A DNA stretch of 64,000 nt from Burkholderia pseudomultivorans (GTDB taxonomy: Bacteria; Pseudomonadota; Gammaproteobacteria; Burkholderiales; Burkholderiaceae): contig NZ_CABVPP010000032.1 in NCBI RefSeq assembly GCF_902499075.1, positions 1 through 64,000 on the forward strand, in the 5' to 3' direction. A program made the translations under genes and the position numbers. Of the stretch, positions 19,140 to 27,310 are shown one piece after another; the stretch's first letter is position 1, and every line of letters starts with the position of its first letter. The notes beneath the pieces were generated by a model. The model saw only the letters and a program-made list of their open reading frames with translations. It ran no database searches and had not been told where the DNA came from.

Positions 19140-20582
19140 ATGACCCACGGCATCCACGGCGAGAGACGCTGGTATGCGCTGATCGTCCTCTGTCTCGGCG
19201 TGCTGATGATCGTGCTCGACAGCACGATCGTGAACGTCGCGCTCCCGTCGATCAGCACCGATCTCCGCTTCACCGAAACCGCACTCGTCTGGGTCGTCAA
19301 CGCGTACCTGCTGACCTTCGGCGGCTGCCTGCTGCTCGGCGGCCGGCTCGGCGACCTGTACGGACAGCGGCGCATGTTCCTCGCGGGCCTCGTCGTCTTC
19401 ACGCTCGCGTCGCTCGCCTGCGGCCTCGCGCAGTCGCAGGCGATGCTGATCGCCGCGCGCGCGGTGCAGGGCTTCGGCGGCGCAGTCGTGTCGGCCGTGT
19501 CGCTGTCGCTGATCATGAACCTGTTTACCGAGCCCGGCGAACGGGCGCGCGCGATGGGCGTGTACGGCTTCGTCTGCGCGGGCGGCGGCAGCATCGGCGT
19601 GCTGCTCGGCGGCCTGCTGACCAGCACGCTGTCGTGGCACTGGATCTTTCTCGTCAACCTGCCGATCGGCATCGCGGTGTATGCGCTGTGCGTCGCGCTG
19701 CTGCCGCGCATGCGCGCGCCGGCCGGCACCGCGCGGCTCGACGTCGCGGGCGCGATCACGGTGACCGCGTCGCTGATGCTCGCCGTCTACGGCATCGTCG
19801 GCGGCAACGAGGCCGGCTGGCTGTCGACGCAGACCGTCGCGCTGATCGGCGCGGCCGTCGTGCTGTTCGCGCTGTTCGTCGCGATCGAGGCGCGCGTCGC
19901 GCATCCGCTGATGCCGCTCACGCTGTTCGGCGCGCGCAACGTCGCGCTCGCGAACGTGATCGGCGTGATGTGGGCGGCCGCGATGTTCGCGTGGTTCTTC
20001 CTGTCCGCGCTCTACATGCAGCGTGTGCTCGGCTACGCGCCGCTGCAGGTCGGCCTCGCGTTCCTGCCGGCGAACCTGATCATGGCCGCGTTCTCGCTCG
20101 GGCTGTCCGCGCGGATCGTGATGCGCTTCGGGATTCGCGGCCCGCTCGCGGCCGGCCTGCTGATCGCGGCGGCCGGCCTCGCGCTGTTCTCGCGCGCGCC
20201 GGTCGACGGCGGCTTCGTCTGGCACGTGCTGCCGGGCATGACGCTGCTCGGCATCGGCGCGGGCATCGCGTTCAACCCGATGCTGCTCGCCGCGATGAGC
20301 GACGTCGATCCGGCCGACTCGGGCCTTGCGTCGGGCATCGTCAATACCGCATTCATGATGGGCGGCGCGCTCGGCCTCGCGGTGCTCGCGAGCCTCGCGG
20401 CCGCGCGCACCGACGCGCTGACGGCCGCCCGCGTCGTGCCGCTCGACGCATTGAACGGCGGCTACCACACGGCGTTCGCGTTCGGCGCGGGGTTCGCCGC
20501 GGCGGCTGCGCTGATCGGCCTGGCGCTGCGCGTCCGGCGGCAGGACGCCGTCGAAGGCGGTGTCGGGCCGGCGATGCACTGA
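19140..20582 (+). CDS. MFS drug exporter, DHA2 (EmrB/QacA) family
   Basis: A 480-residue inner-membrane antiporter with about 14 membrane segments. Family motifs are visible: LDSTIVNVALPSI in TM1 (about 26-38), GGRLGDLYGQRR in the first cytoplasmic loop (motif A, about 67-78), and the antiporter motif C region GFVCAGGGSIGVLLGGLL (about 143-160). Such proteins export drugs or other hydrophobic compounds in exchange for protons. No membrane-fusion protein (EmrA) or outer-membrane factor lies beside it, so it may work alone. The substrate cannot be predicted. Confidence 0.9.
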   Translation: MTHGIHGERRWYALIVLCLGVLMIVLDSTIVNVALPSISTDLRFTETALVWVVNAYLLTFGGCLLLGGRLGDLYGQRRMFLAGLVVFTLASLACGLAQSQAMLIAARAVQGFGGAVVSAVSLSLIMNLFTEPGERARAMGVYGFVCAGGGSIGVLLGGLLTSTLSWHWIFLVNLPIGIAVYALCVALLPRMRAPAGTARLDVAGAITVTASLMLAVYGIVGGNEAGWLSTQTVALIGAAVVLFALFVAIEARVAHPLMPLTLFGARNVALANVIGVMWAAAMFAWFFLSALYMQRVLGYAPLQVGLAFLPANLIMAAFSLGLSARIVMRFGIRGPLAAGLLIAAAGLALFSRAPVDGGFVWHVLPGMTLLGIGAGIAFNPMLLAAMSDVDPADSGLASGIVNTAFMMGGALGLAVLASLAAARTDALTAARVVPLDALNGGYHTAFAFGAGFAAAAALIGLALRVRRQDAVEGGVGPAMH

Positions 20583-20903
20583 TTCGCAAGTCGGTGCCTG
20601 GACGAGACAATGCGACGCGCGCCGTGTCGTCTCGCCCGCCTCGCTGTCCGCGCCTTTCACACCTTTCAATCCGCGCCGCACCCGCCGATAGCCGTCCATC
20701 GGCCTGCCCTGCCCCGGTGCGCCGCGCTGCGGCCGCCCGGCCGCGCCCATGCCAACGCGCGTTTCACCCGCGACCGCCCAACTGCGCCGAACCGCGCGCC
20801 GCCCGATTTTTAACGCAGTCGTACACCGACCCGCCACTTTTGCGACAATGGCGGACTTTGATCCACGCGCCGCCGCCGAACGCCGCACAACTGCCTGCTG
20901 CCG
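20583..20903. other. Gene-free interval upstream of the TauE/SafE gene
   Basis: About 320 bp with no convincing coding sequence, hairpin or repeat. It presumably carries the promoter of the downstream permease. Confidence 0.5.
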
Positions 20904-21692
20904 ATGTCGCTTCCCCATATCGATCTGCTGTACTCCCTGTCCGGCCTGTTCGTCGGCGTCCTCGTCGGCCTGACGGGCGTCGGCGGCGGTTCGCTGATGA
21001 CGCCGATCCTGGTGCTGCTGTTCGGCGTCCATCCCGCGACGGCGGTCGGCACCGACCTGCTGTACGCGGCCGCGACCAAGGCCACCGGCACGCTCGTGCA
21101 CGGCCTGAAGGGCTCGATCGACTGGCGCATCACGGGGCGGCTCGCCGCAGGCAGCGTCCCGGCCTCGGCCGTCACGCTGTGGGTATTGCATACGCACGGG
21201 GTGAATTCGCCGGGCACCGCGCGGACGATCCAGCTCGTGCTCGGCATCGCGCTGCTGCTCACGTCGCTCGCGCTGATCTTCCGGCCGCAGCTCGCCGCGT
21301 TCGCCGCGCGCAACCCGCTCGCGCCGAGCCCCGCCCGCACGCTGTGGTCGACGGTGCTGACCGGCGCCGTGCTCGGCGTGCTGGTGTCGATGACCTCGGT
21401 CGGCGCCGGCGCGATCGGCGTCACCGTGCTGCTGCTGTTGTATCCGGCCCTCGCGACGACCCGCATCGTCGGTTCCGACATCGCGCATGCCGTGCCGCTC
21501 ACGCTGGTCGCCGGCATGGGCCACTGGCTGCTCGGCTCGGTCGACTGGTCGATGCTGCTGTCGCTGCTGCTCGGCTCGCTGCCCGGCATCGTGCTCGGCA
21601 GCCTGCTGTCCGCGCGCGCGCCCGAGCGGCTGCTGCGCAACCTGCTCGCCGCGACGCTGGTCGCGGTCGGCGTGCGGCTCGTGCTCGCCTGA
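20904..21692 (+). CDS. TauE/SafE family (sulfite exporter-type) membrane permease
   Basis: A 262-residue inner-membrane protein with about eight segments arranged as two similar halves. The halves are marked by GLTGVGGGSLMTPIL (about 23-37) and SMTSVGAGAIGVTVLLLL (about 160-177), the hallmark Gly-rich repeats of TauE/SafE. Members transport small anions such as sulfite, sulfoacetate or related compounds. No sulfur-metabolism gene is adjacent, so the substrate is unknown. Confidence 0.9.
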   Translation: MSLPHIDLLYSLSGLFVGVLVGLTGVGGGSLMTPILVLLFGVHPATAVGTDLLYAAATKATGTLVHGLKGSIDWRITGRLAAGSVPASAVTLWVLHTHGVNSPGTARTIQLVLGIALLLTSLALIFRPQLAAFAARNPLAPSPARTLWSTVLTGAVLGVLVSMTSVGAGAIGVTVLLLLYPALATTRIVGSDIAHAVPLTLVAGMGHWLLGSVDWSMLLSLLLGSLPGIVLGSLLSARAPERLLRNLLAATLVAVGVRLVLA

Positions 21693-21720
21693 GCCTGCCC
21701 CGCCGCCCCTTCCCTACATG

Positions 21721-21758
21721 AAAAAAACAGCCCGACCGGCCATCGCCGATCGGGCTGT
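21721..21758 (-). terminator. Intrinsic terminator of the S10 peptidase gene
   Basis: A 9-bp stem (ACAGCCCGA / TCGGGCTGT, 21727-21758) is followed on the minus strand by seven T. It terminates the minus-strand carboxypeptidase gene. Confidence 0.85.
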
Positions 21759-21833
21759 CGTCGTTGCAGGAGACCGGCGGCCCGCACCGCGCGGCGATGA
21801 ACCGCGCGCGGCAGGCCGCCTCGCCCTTCGAGC

Positions 21834-23681
21834 TTACCGCCCCTGCTGCTGGAGCTGCTGCTGACGCAACTGCTGCGTGCGCGCCTGCAGCTTCAGCACG
21901 CGCTGCAGCGCGGTACGGTTCGCGAGGATCCCGTCGTAGAAGTTGCCGAGGTCGGCCTTCAGCGCGGTCCGCGACGCGTCGTTCAGATAGATCATGTGGC
22001 CCGACGGGTAATTCTTGATCGTCAGGTTCTGCGCCTTGATCGTCGGATCGAGCGGCATCTGCGCGAGCGTCAGCTCGGTCTGGTGGAACGGCGTGACCGC
22101 ATCGAAGTAGCCGTTCGCCGACAACACCTTCAGGTCCGGGTTCACGCTCATCGTCGACGCGAGGTCGCCGGCCGTGTACAGCGTATTGCCGCCGCCCTTG
22201 TTCGCGCCGGTCGGGTCGATGTGGCTGAAGTCCCAGTTGTTGAAGACCTGGTCGTTCAGGTCCACGAACGACGACGTCGACGTGTACTTGAGGTCGGTGT
22301 TGATATAGCTGTTCCACAGCACCGTATACGCGCCGCCGACGTTCGTGATCGACGGATCGTTGCTGCCCGAGTTCGGCAGGATGTACGGCGCGATGCCCTT
22401 GCCGGTGAAGTTCGCGCGACCGTCGTACTGGCCGATCTGCGTGCCCGGCACCAGCGTCAGGAAGAACGTGTACGGCGGGTTGTCGTCCGACGACGGCACG
22501 TTGCCGAGCGCGGCCGGATTGCCGAAGGTCTGGATCAGCGAGGTCGGATCCGTGCCGATGTACGAGCCCATCTGCTGCGCGGTCTGAAGGTTCAGGTTCA
22601 GCCGCACGTTGACGAAGCCGCCGTCCTGCGGGTTCGGCTTCTGCGCGAGCGGCGCGAGCGTGTTGTCCGCATAGTTGCGCGCCTGGACCATGTACGCGTC
22701 GAGATCGGTCGGCGTCGGATTGAGCGTCGTCTTCTTCCAGTAGAACGCGTCGGCCGCGAGCGTCGGGAACGTGCCCGGCGCGGACAGCGCGTTCGCGTAG
22801 TCGAGGATCGACGACTGCAGCGTGATGCCGTTCAGGTCGATGCCGTCCTCGTGCAGCACCCACGACACGACCGCGCTGCGCGCGGTGCCGTACGACTCGC
22901 CGTACAGGAACTTCGGCGAGTTCCAGCGCGAATACTTGGTCAGGTAGCGCTGGATGAAGCGGTCGATCGACCGCGCGTCCTGGTCGGTGCCCCAGAAATC
23001 CTTGTTCTTCGCCGGGGCGATCGCCGCCGAGTAGCCGGTGCCGACCGGGTTGATGAACACGAGGTCGGTGCGGTCGAGCAGGCTGTCGGGGTTGTCGAGC
23101 AGCTTGTACGGCGCGGGCGGCGTGAAGTTCGGGAACGACGACTGCAGGCGCTTCGGCCCGAACGAGCCGAGCAGCAGGTAGACCGACGACGAACCGGGGC
23201 CGCCGTTGTAGAAGAACGTGACCGGGCGCGGCTTCGACGGATCGGGATTGTCCTGCGTGTACGCGACGTAGAACATCTTCGCGTTCGGCGCCGACGTGGT
23301 CGGGTCGATCGTCGTCAGGTGGCCGGTGGTGGCCGTGTACTTGACGGTCTTGCCGCCGATCGTGATCTGGCGATGCACGACGGCCGCCCCTTCCGTCGAA
23401 TCCGTGACCGCGTCGTCCGGGCCGGTGCCGTAGACGTCGGTGTCGACGAACGGCTGGTCGGCCGCGGCGGCCGTCGTCGTGTTGCTGCCGGCGGACGAGG
23501 TGCCGCTGCCGGACGTCGGCGCCGTCGCGGCGGCTGCCGCGGCCGCGGCAGCCGGGCTCGACCCGTCGTCGCCCCCGCAACCGGTGACGAGCAGCGCCGC
23601 GGCCGTGGCCGCGGCGAGCGGCGCGCTCAGCGTCGTTCCGAATAGCGCGAAACCGTCTTTCAAGGACTTCAGTGTCGTCAT
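21834..23681 (-). CDS. Serine carboxypeptidase (peptidase S10), lipoprotein
   Basis: A 615-residue alpha/beta-hydrolase peptidase that removes C-terminal residues. A lipoprotein signal ends at LLVTGC (Cys35), followed by an Ala/Ser/Thr-rich linker to about residue 75. The oxyanion motif GGPGSSS (161-167) and nucleophile GESYGT (Ser264) are present. The Asp in NGYFDAVTPF and the His in PSGHMIYL near residue 570 complete the triad. It ends with a Gln/Arg/Leu-rich helix. S10 peptidases are acid-active and usually eukaryotic or vacuolar; bacterial ones are exported. The gene is monocistronic with its own terminator. Confidence 0.9.
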   Translation of the reverse strand: MTTLKSLKDGFALFGTTLSAPLAAATAAALLVTGCGGDDGSSPAAAAAAAAATAPTSGSGTSSAGSNTTTAAAADQPFVDTDVYGTGPDDAVTDSTEGAAVVHRQITIGGKTVKYTATTGHLTTIDPTTSAPNAKMFYVAYTQDNPDPSKPRPVTFFYNGGPGSSSVYLLLGSFGPKRLQSSFPNFTPPAPYKLLDNPDSLLDRTDLVFINPVGTGYSAAIAPAKNKDFWGTDQDARSIDRFIQRYLTKYSRWNSPKFLYGESYGTARSAVVSWVLHEDGIDLNGITLQSSILDYANALSAPGTFPTLAADAFYWKKTTLNPTPTDLDAYMVQARNYADNTLAPLAQKPNPQDGGFVNVRLNLNLQTAQQMGSYIGTDPTSLIQTFGNPAALGNVPSSDDNPPYTFFLTLVPGTQIGQYDGRANFTGKGIAPYILPNSGSNDPSITNVGGAYTVLWNSYINTDLKYTSTSSFVDLNDQVFNNWDFSHIDPTGANKGGGNTLYTAGDLASTMSVNPDLKVLSANGYFDAVTPFHQTELTLAQMPLDPTIKAQNLTIKNYPSGHMIYLNDASRTALKADLGNFYDGILANRTALQRVLKLQARTQQLRQQQLQQQGR

Positions 23682-24250
23682 TATTGCCTCTCGAACAGAA
23701 CGATAAATACCGCCGGTCGCAAAGGATCATTTGCGCCGGCGCTCCGCACCAGGAGTGCATTCGTTATGCGACGCACTCCGAGTTTTTTACCGGTTCGGCA
23801 AATACCGACCGGCACGATTTACCCCACCCGTATTCCGCAACTGCACAATGAAATCGATGGAATCAATTCCATTGAAAACGACAAATCGATAATCCGGCAT
23901 ACGATCGTTTGGCGGCTCGTATTCGCTTGCACGAAAAATCGACGGCAATGGCTTTCCCCGCGAAACCCGCCACACAGGGCGGCTTCGCTGCGCATGGACG
24001 AACTATCCCGTCGGCGAGGCGTCGATTAATCGCCGAATGGCAATCAGTCACAGCTCGAGCCGATCTAACAAAATCGAAAGGATCTTTTAATTAAATGGAA
24101 AGGAATATTCTCTCTAGCGAATTTATTAAATTAAGTGAAAATATCGGCGCATATTAAGTTCGGGGTTTTGCGGCGTAAAGTAATAATTTGTTACAGCGCT
24201 CGCCATTCGCAGAAAAGCAGGCGCGGGACCGATTCCACGCGCTGAAAACA
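23682..24250. other. Long AT-rich gene-free interval
   Basis: About 570 bp of markedly low GC, especially 24060-24200. It includes a 20-codon plus-strand frame (24095-24157, MERNILSSEFIKLSENIGAY) after AAAGGA at long spacing. I cannot show that it is translated. The promoter of the S10 peptidase should lie at the left end. No transposase remnant is recognisable. Confidence 0.5.
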
Positions 24251-24278
24251 AAAAAGCCGGACACATGTCCGGCTTCGT
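24251..24278 (-). terminator. Intrinsic terminator of the 3HB-oligomer hydrolase gene
   Basis: Inverted repeat GCCGGACA / TGTCCGGC (24256-24273), followed on the minus strand by a T-rich run (TTTTTTGTTTT). It lies about 20 bp after the stop of the hydrolase. Confidence 0.85.
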
Positions 24279-24296
24279 CACGGCGGCGCGCCGCGC

Positions 24297-26387
24297 TCAG
24301 AGCGGCACGTCGATCACGCCGGCGCCGGCCGTGATCGCGTTCGCGCCCGGCGCGCCGGAGATCGGCGGCAGGTTCGCGCTCGTCAGCGCCGGCGCCGCCC
24401 CCGGCGTGCCGCCGCGCGGCACCGTGCGGATCACCTGCGACGGCGGCAGCGGCGCGCCGTTCTTCAGGTGCCGCCACATCAGGTTCAGCGCCTGCAGGTT
24501 GTAGTAGTGAACCGGCACGAAGCGCGTGTCGAAGCCCGCGACGGGCAGGAACGCATCGAAATGCTGGCCGTTGGTCACCTCGTAGAACACGAGCCGGCTG
24601 CGGCTGCCTTCGCTGATGCCGTTCTGCGCGACATACGCGCGCGACGCGTGGTTGACCGGCACGAGCGCGTCGCTGCGGCCCTGCACGATGATCGCAGGCT
24701 TGCCCTGCAGGTTCGCGTTCACGCGCACCGCGTCGACGTTCGCCGGCATCCCGAGCATCCCGTTGGTCCACAGCTGGCGCAGGCACAGCGCGCCCGCGAA
24801 ACTCGCGTCGGGCGTCGCGAGCCGATGATCGACGCCCGCGCCGGTGTTGAACACGAGATCGATTCCGGCCGTCGGCGGCACGCCGTTGCCCGCGCCGAAC
24901 ACGGCCGGCATCGGCGACGCGGCGGGCGGCGCGACCGCGCCGCTGGCCGCGTTCGTCGTCGCGAAGCTGAAGTTGCAAAGGTTGTCGGTGACGCGCGAGC
25001 GCGTATACGCGTTCGCATAGGTCACCGCGATCGCGGGAATCGCCTGCGAGTCCCACATCGGCGCCTGCAGCAGGTCGGAATCGGCGAGATAGCCGGCCGC
25101 ATGCAGTTGCGCAAGCGCGTCGGCGGCCTGGCTCTGCGTATCGCTGCCCGACACGAGGCCCGCGGCGGCGAGCGTCGCGCAGCGCTGCGTGCGGATCGAC
25201 TGCGTGGTGGCGGCCGGCAGCGCGGTGAGATACGGCGCGCCCGCAAGCGACGTCAAGGCGGCCGCGCACGGCTCCAGCAGGTTCGCAAGCGTCGCGTAGT
25301 CGGCGAGCGGCCGGCCGAACGACGGCACCGGCTGGCCGCCGCTGCGCACGACCGCGTTCGGCGACATCCGCACGTTGACCTGCGGCTCGCCGACCACGAC
25401 CGCGGTAATCCAGCCGCGGCTGTCCTGTTCGGCCGCCGCGAGCGACGCACCGCCGCCGTTGCTGACCGACGCCGCGATCGTCGTGATGTCGCCGGCGCGG
25501 TAGCGCACGCCGCGATGCGTGCCGTCGATCAGCGGTCCGAACTGCTCGTTCAGCGCCCAGTACGCGAACTCGACCGACTGCAGCGTCACGCGGCCCCAGT
25601 CCTGCTCGGGATTCTGCTGCGAATGCGCGTGCTTGAACGCGTAGCGGTTCGGGTACTGGCTGTTGTAGGTCGAGAGATCGCCGCTCGACACGTTCGCGGT
25701 AAACAGACTCGCATTGCCGGCGAGCACCGCGTTCGCGAGCGTGCCGTCGATCAGCGTGACCGTGTCGCTGCCGAGCTCGTGCGCGCCGTTGCCGCCGCCC
25801 TTGTCGTTGTACGCGACCGCGCAGCCGCGCTTGAGCCCCCACTCGCCGGCCGCCGAGATCGCACCGTATACGCCGCGCGAACCGGATGACGTCGCCGTGA
25901 CGATGCACGGCTGCGCCGGATCGAAGCTCGCGGGCACCTGCACGAGCAGGGTCACGTTCTTGCGGCCGCTGCCGTCGTCGGAATACGCGAGATATTCGGT
26001 GCCGGGGATCCGGCCTTCGCCGAGCGTGTCGTTGCCGTCGAGATCGACGTTCGGCCCCCAGAAGCGGCCGTAGCCGCCGTTCGCGCTCATGTCGACGAGC
26101 GCGCGGTAGTTCGACCAGATCGCGAGCCGGCGCAGCTCGGCGGCCGTCGGCCGGGACGGATTCGCGAACGCCGGCGCGGTCGCGCTCGCGAGACCGGTCT
26201 TGCCGAGGCCGGCCGTCAGCAGGTCGTCGCTCGCGCCGTCATAGGCCGTCGTGCGCACGCTGCCCGAGACGAAGCCGGGCAGCCGGTTGCGCTCGGCCGA
26301 CTCGTCGCCGTTGCACGCGCCGAGCACCGCGACCGCGGCCAGCGCCGCGCCGAAAAGAATCCGCCTGCCCCACCCGAGCCTCGTCAT
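24297..26387 (-). CDS. D-(-)-3-hydroxybutyrate oligomer hydrolase
   Basis: A 696-residue exported hydrolase that cleaves 3-hydroxybutyrate dimers and oligomers released from polyhydroxybutyrate. The length and the whole sequence pattern (NYRALVDMSANGGYG, EGRIPGTEYLAY, TATSSGSRGVYGA) fit this family. The likely nucleophile is Ser in ASVSNGGGAS near residue 305, with an Asp in GRSDALVPV and a His in NGQHFDAFLPV completing a triad. The N-terminus has a hydrophobic signal with a lipobox (VLGAC, Cys about 24), suggesting a lipoprotein. The ATG at 26387 follows GAGAGGG; a longer frame upstream is unlikely. It serves storage-polymer or environmental PHB breakdown. Confidence 0.92.
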   Translation of the reverse strand: MTRLGWGRRILFGAALAAVAVLGACNGDESAERNRLPGFVSGSVRTTAYDGASDDLLTAGLGKTGLASATAPAFANPSRPTAAELRRLAIWSNYRALVDMSANGGYGRFWGPNVDLDGNDTLGEGRIPGTEYLAYSDDGSGRKNVTLLVQVPASFDPAQPCIVTATSSGSRGVYGAISAAGEWGLKRGCAVAYNDKGGGNGAHELGSDTVTLIDGTLANAVLAGNASLFTANVSSGDLSTYNSQYPNRYAFKHAHSQQNPEQDWGRVTLQSVEFAYWALNEQFGPLIDGTHRGVRYRAGDITTIAASVSNGGGASLAAAEQDSRGWITAVVVGEPQVNVRMSPNAVVRSGGQPVPSFGRPLADYATLANLLEPCAAALTSLAGAPYLTALPAATTQSIRTQRCATLAAAGLVSGSDTQSQAADALAQLHAAGYLADSDLLQAPMWDSQAIPAIAVTYANAYTRSRVTDNLCNFSFATTNAASGAVAPPAASPMPAVFGAGNGVPPTAGIDLVFNTGAGVDHRLATPDASFAGALCLRQLWTNGMLGMPANVDAVRVNANLQGKPAIIVQGRSDALVPVNHASRAYVAQNGISEGSRSRLVFYEVTNGQHFDAFLPVAGFDTRFVPVHYYNLQALNLMWRHLKNGAPLPPSQVIRTVPRGGTPGAAPALTSANLPPISGAPGANAITAGAGVIDVPL

Positions 26388-26457
26388 CGCCGCCCTCTCG
26401 ATATCGTTATCGGCCGGCCGCCGCGTCGAACGCAGCGCACGGCATCGGAAGCGCAAA

Positions 26458-26481
26458 CGGGCGCCGGCATGCCGGCGCCCG
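26458..26481 (-). terminator. Strong GC hairpin downstream of the BON gene
   Basis: A perfect 24-base palindrome (CGGGCGCCGGCA / TGCCGGCGCCCG) followed on the minus strand by only three T. It probably ends the BON transcript, though the weak T-run leaves some doubt. Confidence 0.5.
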
Positions 26482-26525
26482 CCCGTCGGCGGGCATGCGC
26501 GGCGCTGACGCGCCGCGGCCCGCCG

Positions 26526-26891
26526 TCACTGCTGCTGGACGGTCAGCTTGTTCGTGACCGACGTCACGCCCTTCACGCCCTTGGCCGCGGCTGCGGCCTT
26601 GTCGATCTGCGACTGGTCGGGCATCGTGCCCTCCAGCGTGATCGCCCCGCCCTTCGAACGCACGACGAGGTTCGACACGTTCTCGCCCGTCTCCTTCGAA
26701 ATCGCCTTGCGCACCGCGTAGCCGAGCTTGCGGTTCGCCTTCTTCGCGGTTTTCGTCGCGGCCTTCGGTGCGCTCGTCGCGGCGGCCGGCGCCTCGGTCG
26801 CCGCCGGCTCGCTCGACTGCGCATACACGCTGCCCGACAGACAAGCCGCCACTGCGGCAACGCCCAACGCTCTCAACACGATCGACTTCAT
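26526..26891 (-). CDS. BON-domain periplasmic protein
   Basis: A 121-residue protein with a signal peptide (cleavage at SVYA-QSS, about 25), an Ala/Lys-rich linker, and one BON domain (about 55-118). The domain shows the usual pattern: VRKAISKETGENVSNLVVRSKGGAI, then LEGTMPDQSQIDKAAAAAKG, ending VTNKLTV. BON proteins such as OsmY bind membranes and protect against osmotic or envelope stress. GGAGATAGC precedes the ATG. It is divergent from the TAXI gene across about 420 bp. Confidence 0.9.
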   Translation of the reverse strand: MKSIVLRALGVAAVAACLSGSVYAQSSEPAATEAPAAATSAPKAATKTAKKANRKLGYAVRKAISKETGENVSNLVVRSKGGAITLEGTMPDQSQIDKAAAAAKGVKGVTSVTNKLTVQQQ

Positions 26892-27310
26892 GCTATCTCC
26901 TTGTGACTCCGGAACGGCCGCGCACAGGACGGCCGGTTACCCCCAAAGGCAGCCGGCCCGCGCGCGAACGGGCGGGACGGCCGATGATTTCCACGGCGAT
27001 GCGAGAGAGGCGAGACGGGCCGGCAGCCGGCGCACGCAAAAGCGGGCCGGCCGGACCGGGCAGCCGCCGGCCGGACGCGCCCGGTCTGGTCGCTTGCCGG
27101 GTCGCGCGAGTCGGGCGCGGCTGCGTCGCACAATGTAATCCAGCGCCCGCCGAAGCGTCAAAGCTTTTGACGCGGCGCCCCCGGGCGCCGGCGCGCCGTC
27201 CGCCTCCCGGCTCGCGCGCATACGGCGAAACCGGTTACCATCGCCGCGAGAACCCGCATCGTCGACGGCCGCCGTCGTCGATGCGTCACACCCGCGTCAT
27301 CCGCCGCCCC
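26892..27310. other. Divergent intergenic region
   Basis: About 420 bp between the BON gene (-) and the TAXI-protein gene (+). It should hold both promoters. I see no gene, clear hairpin or repeat. Confidence 0.5.
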
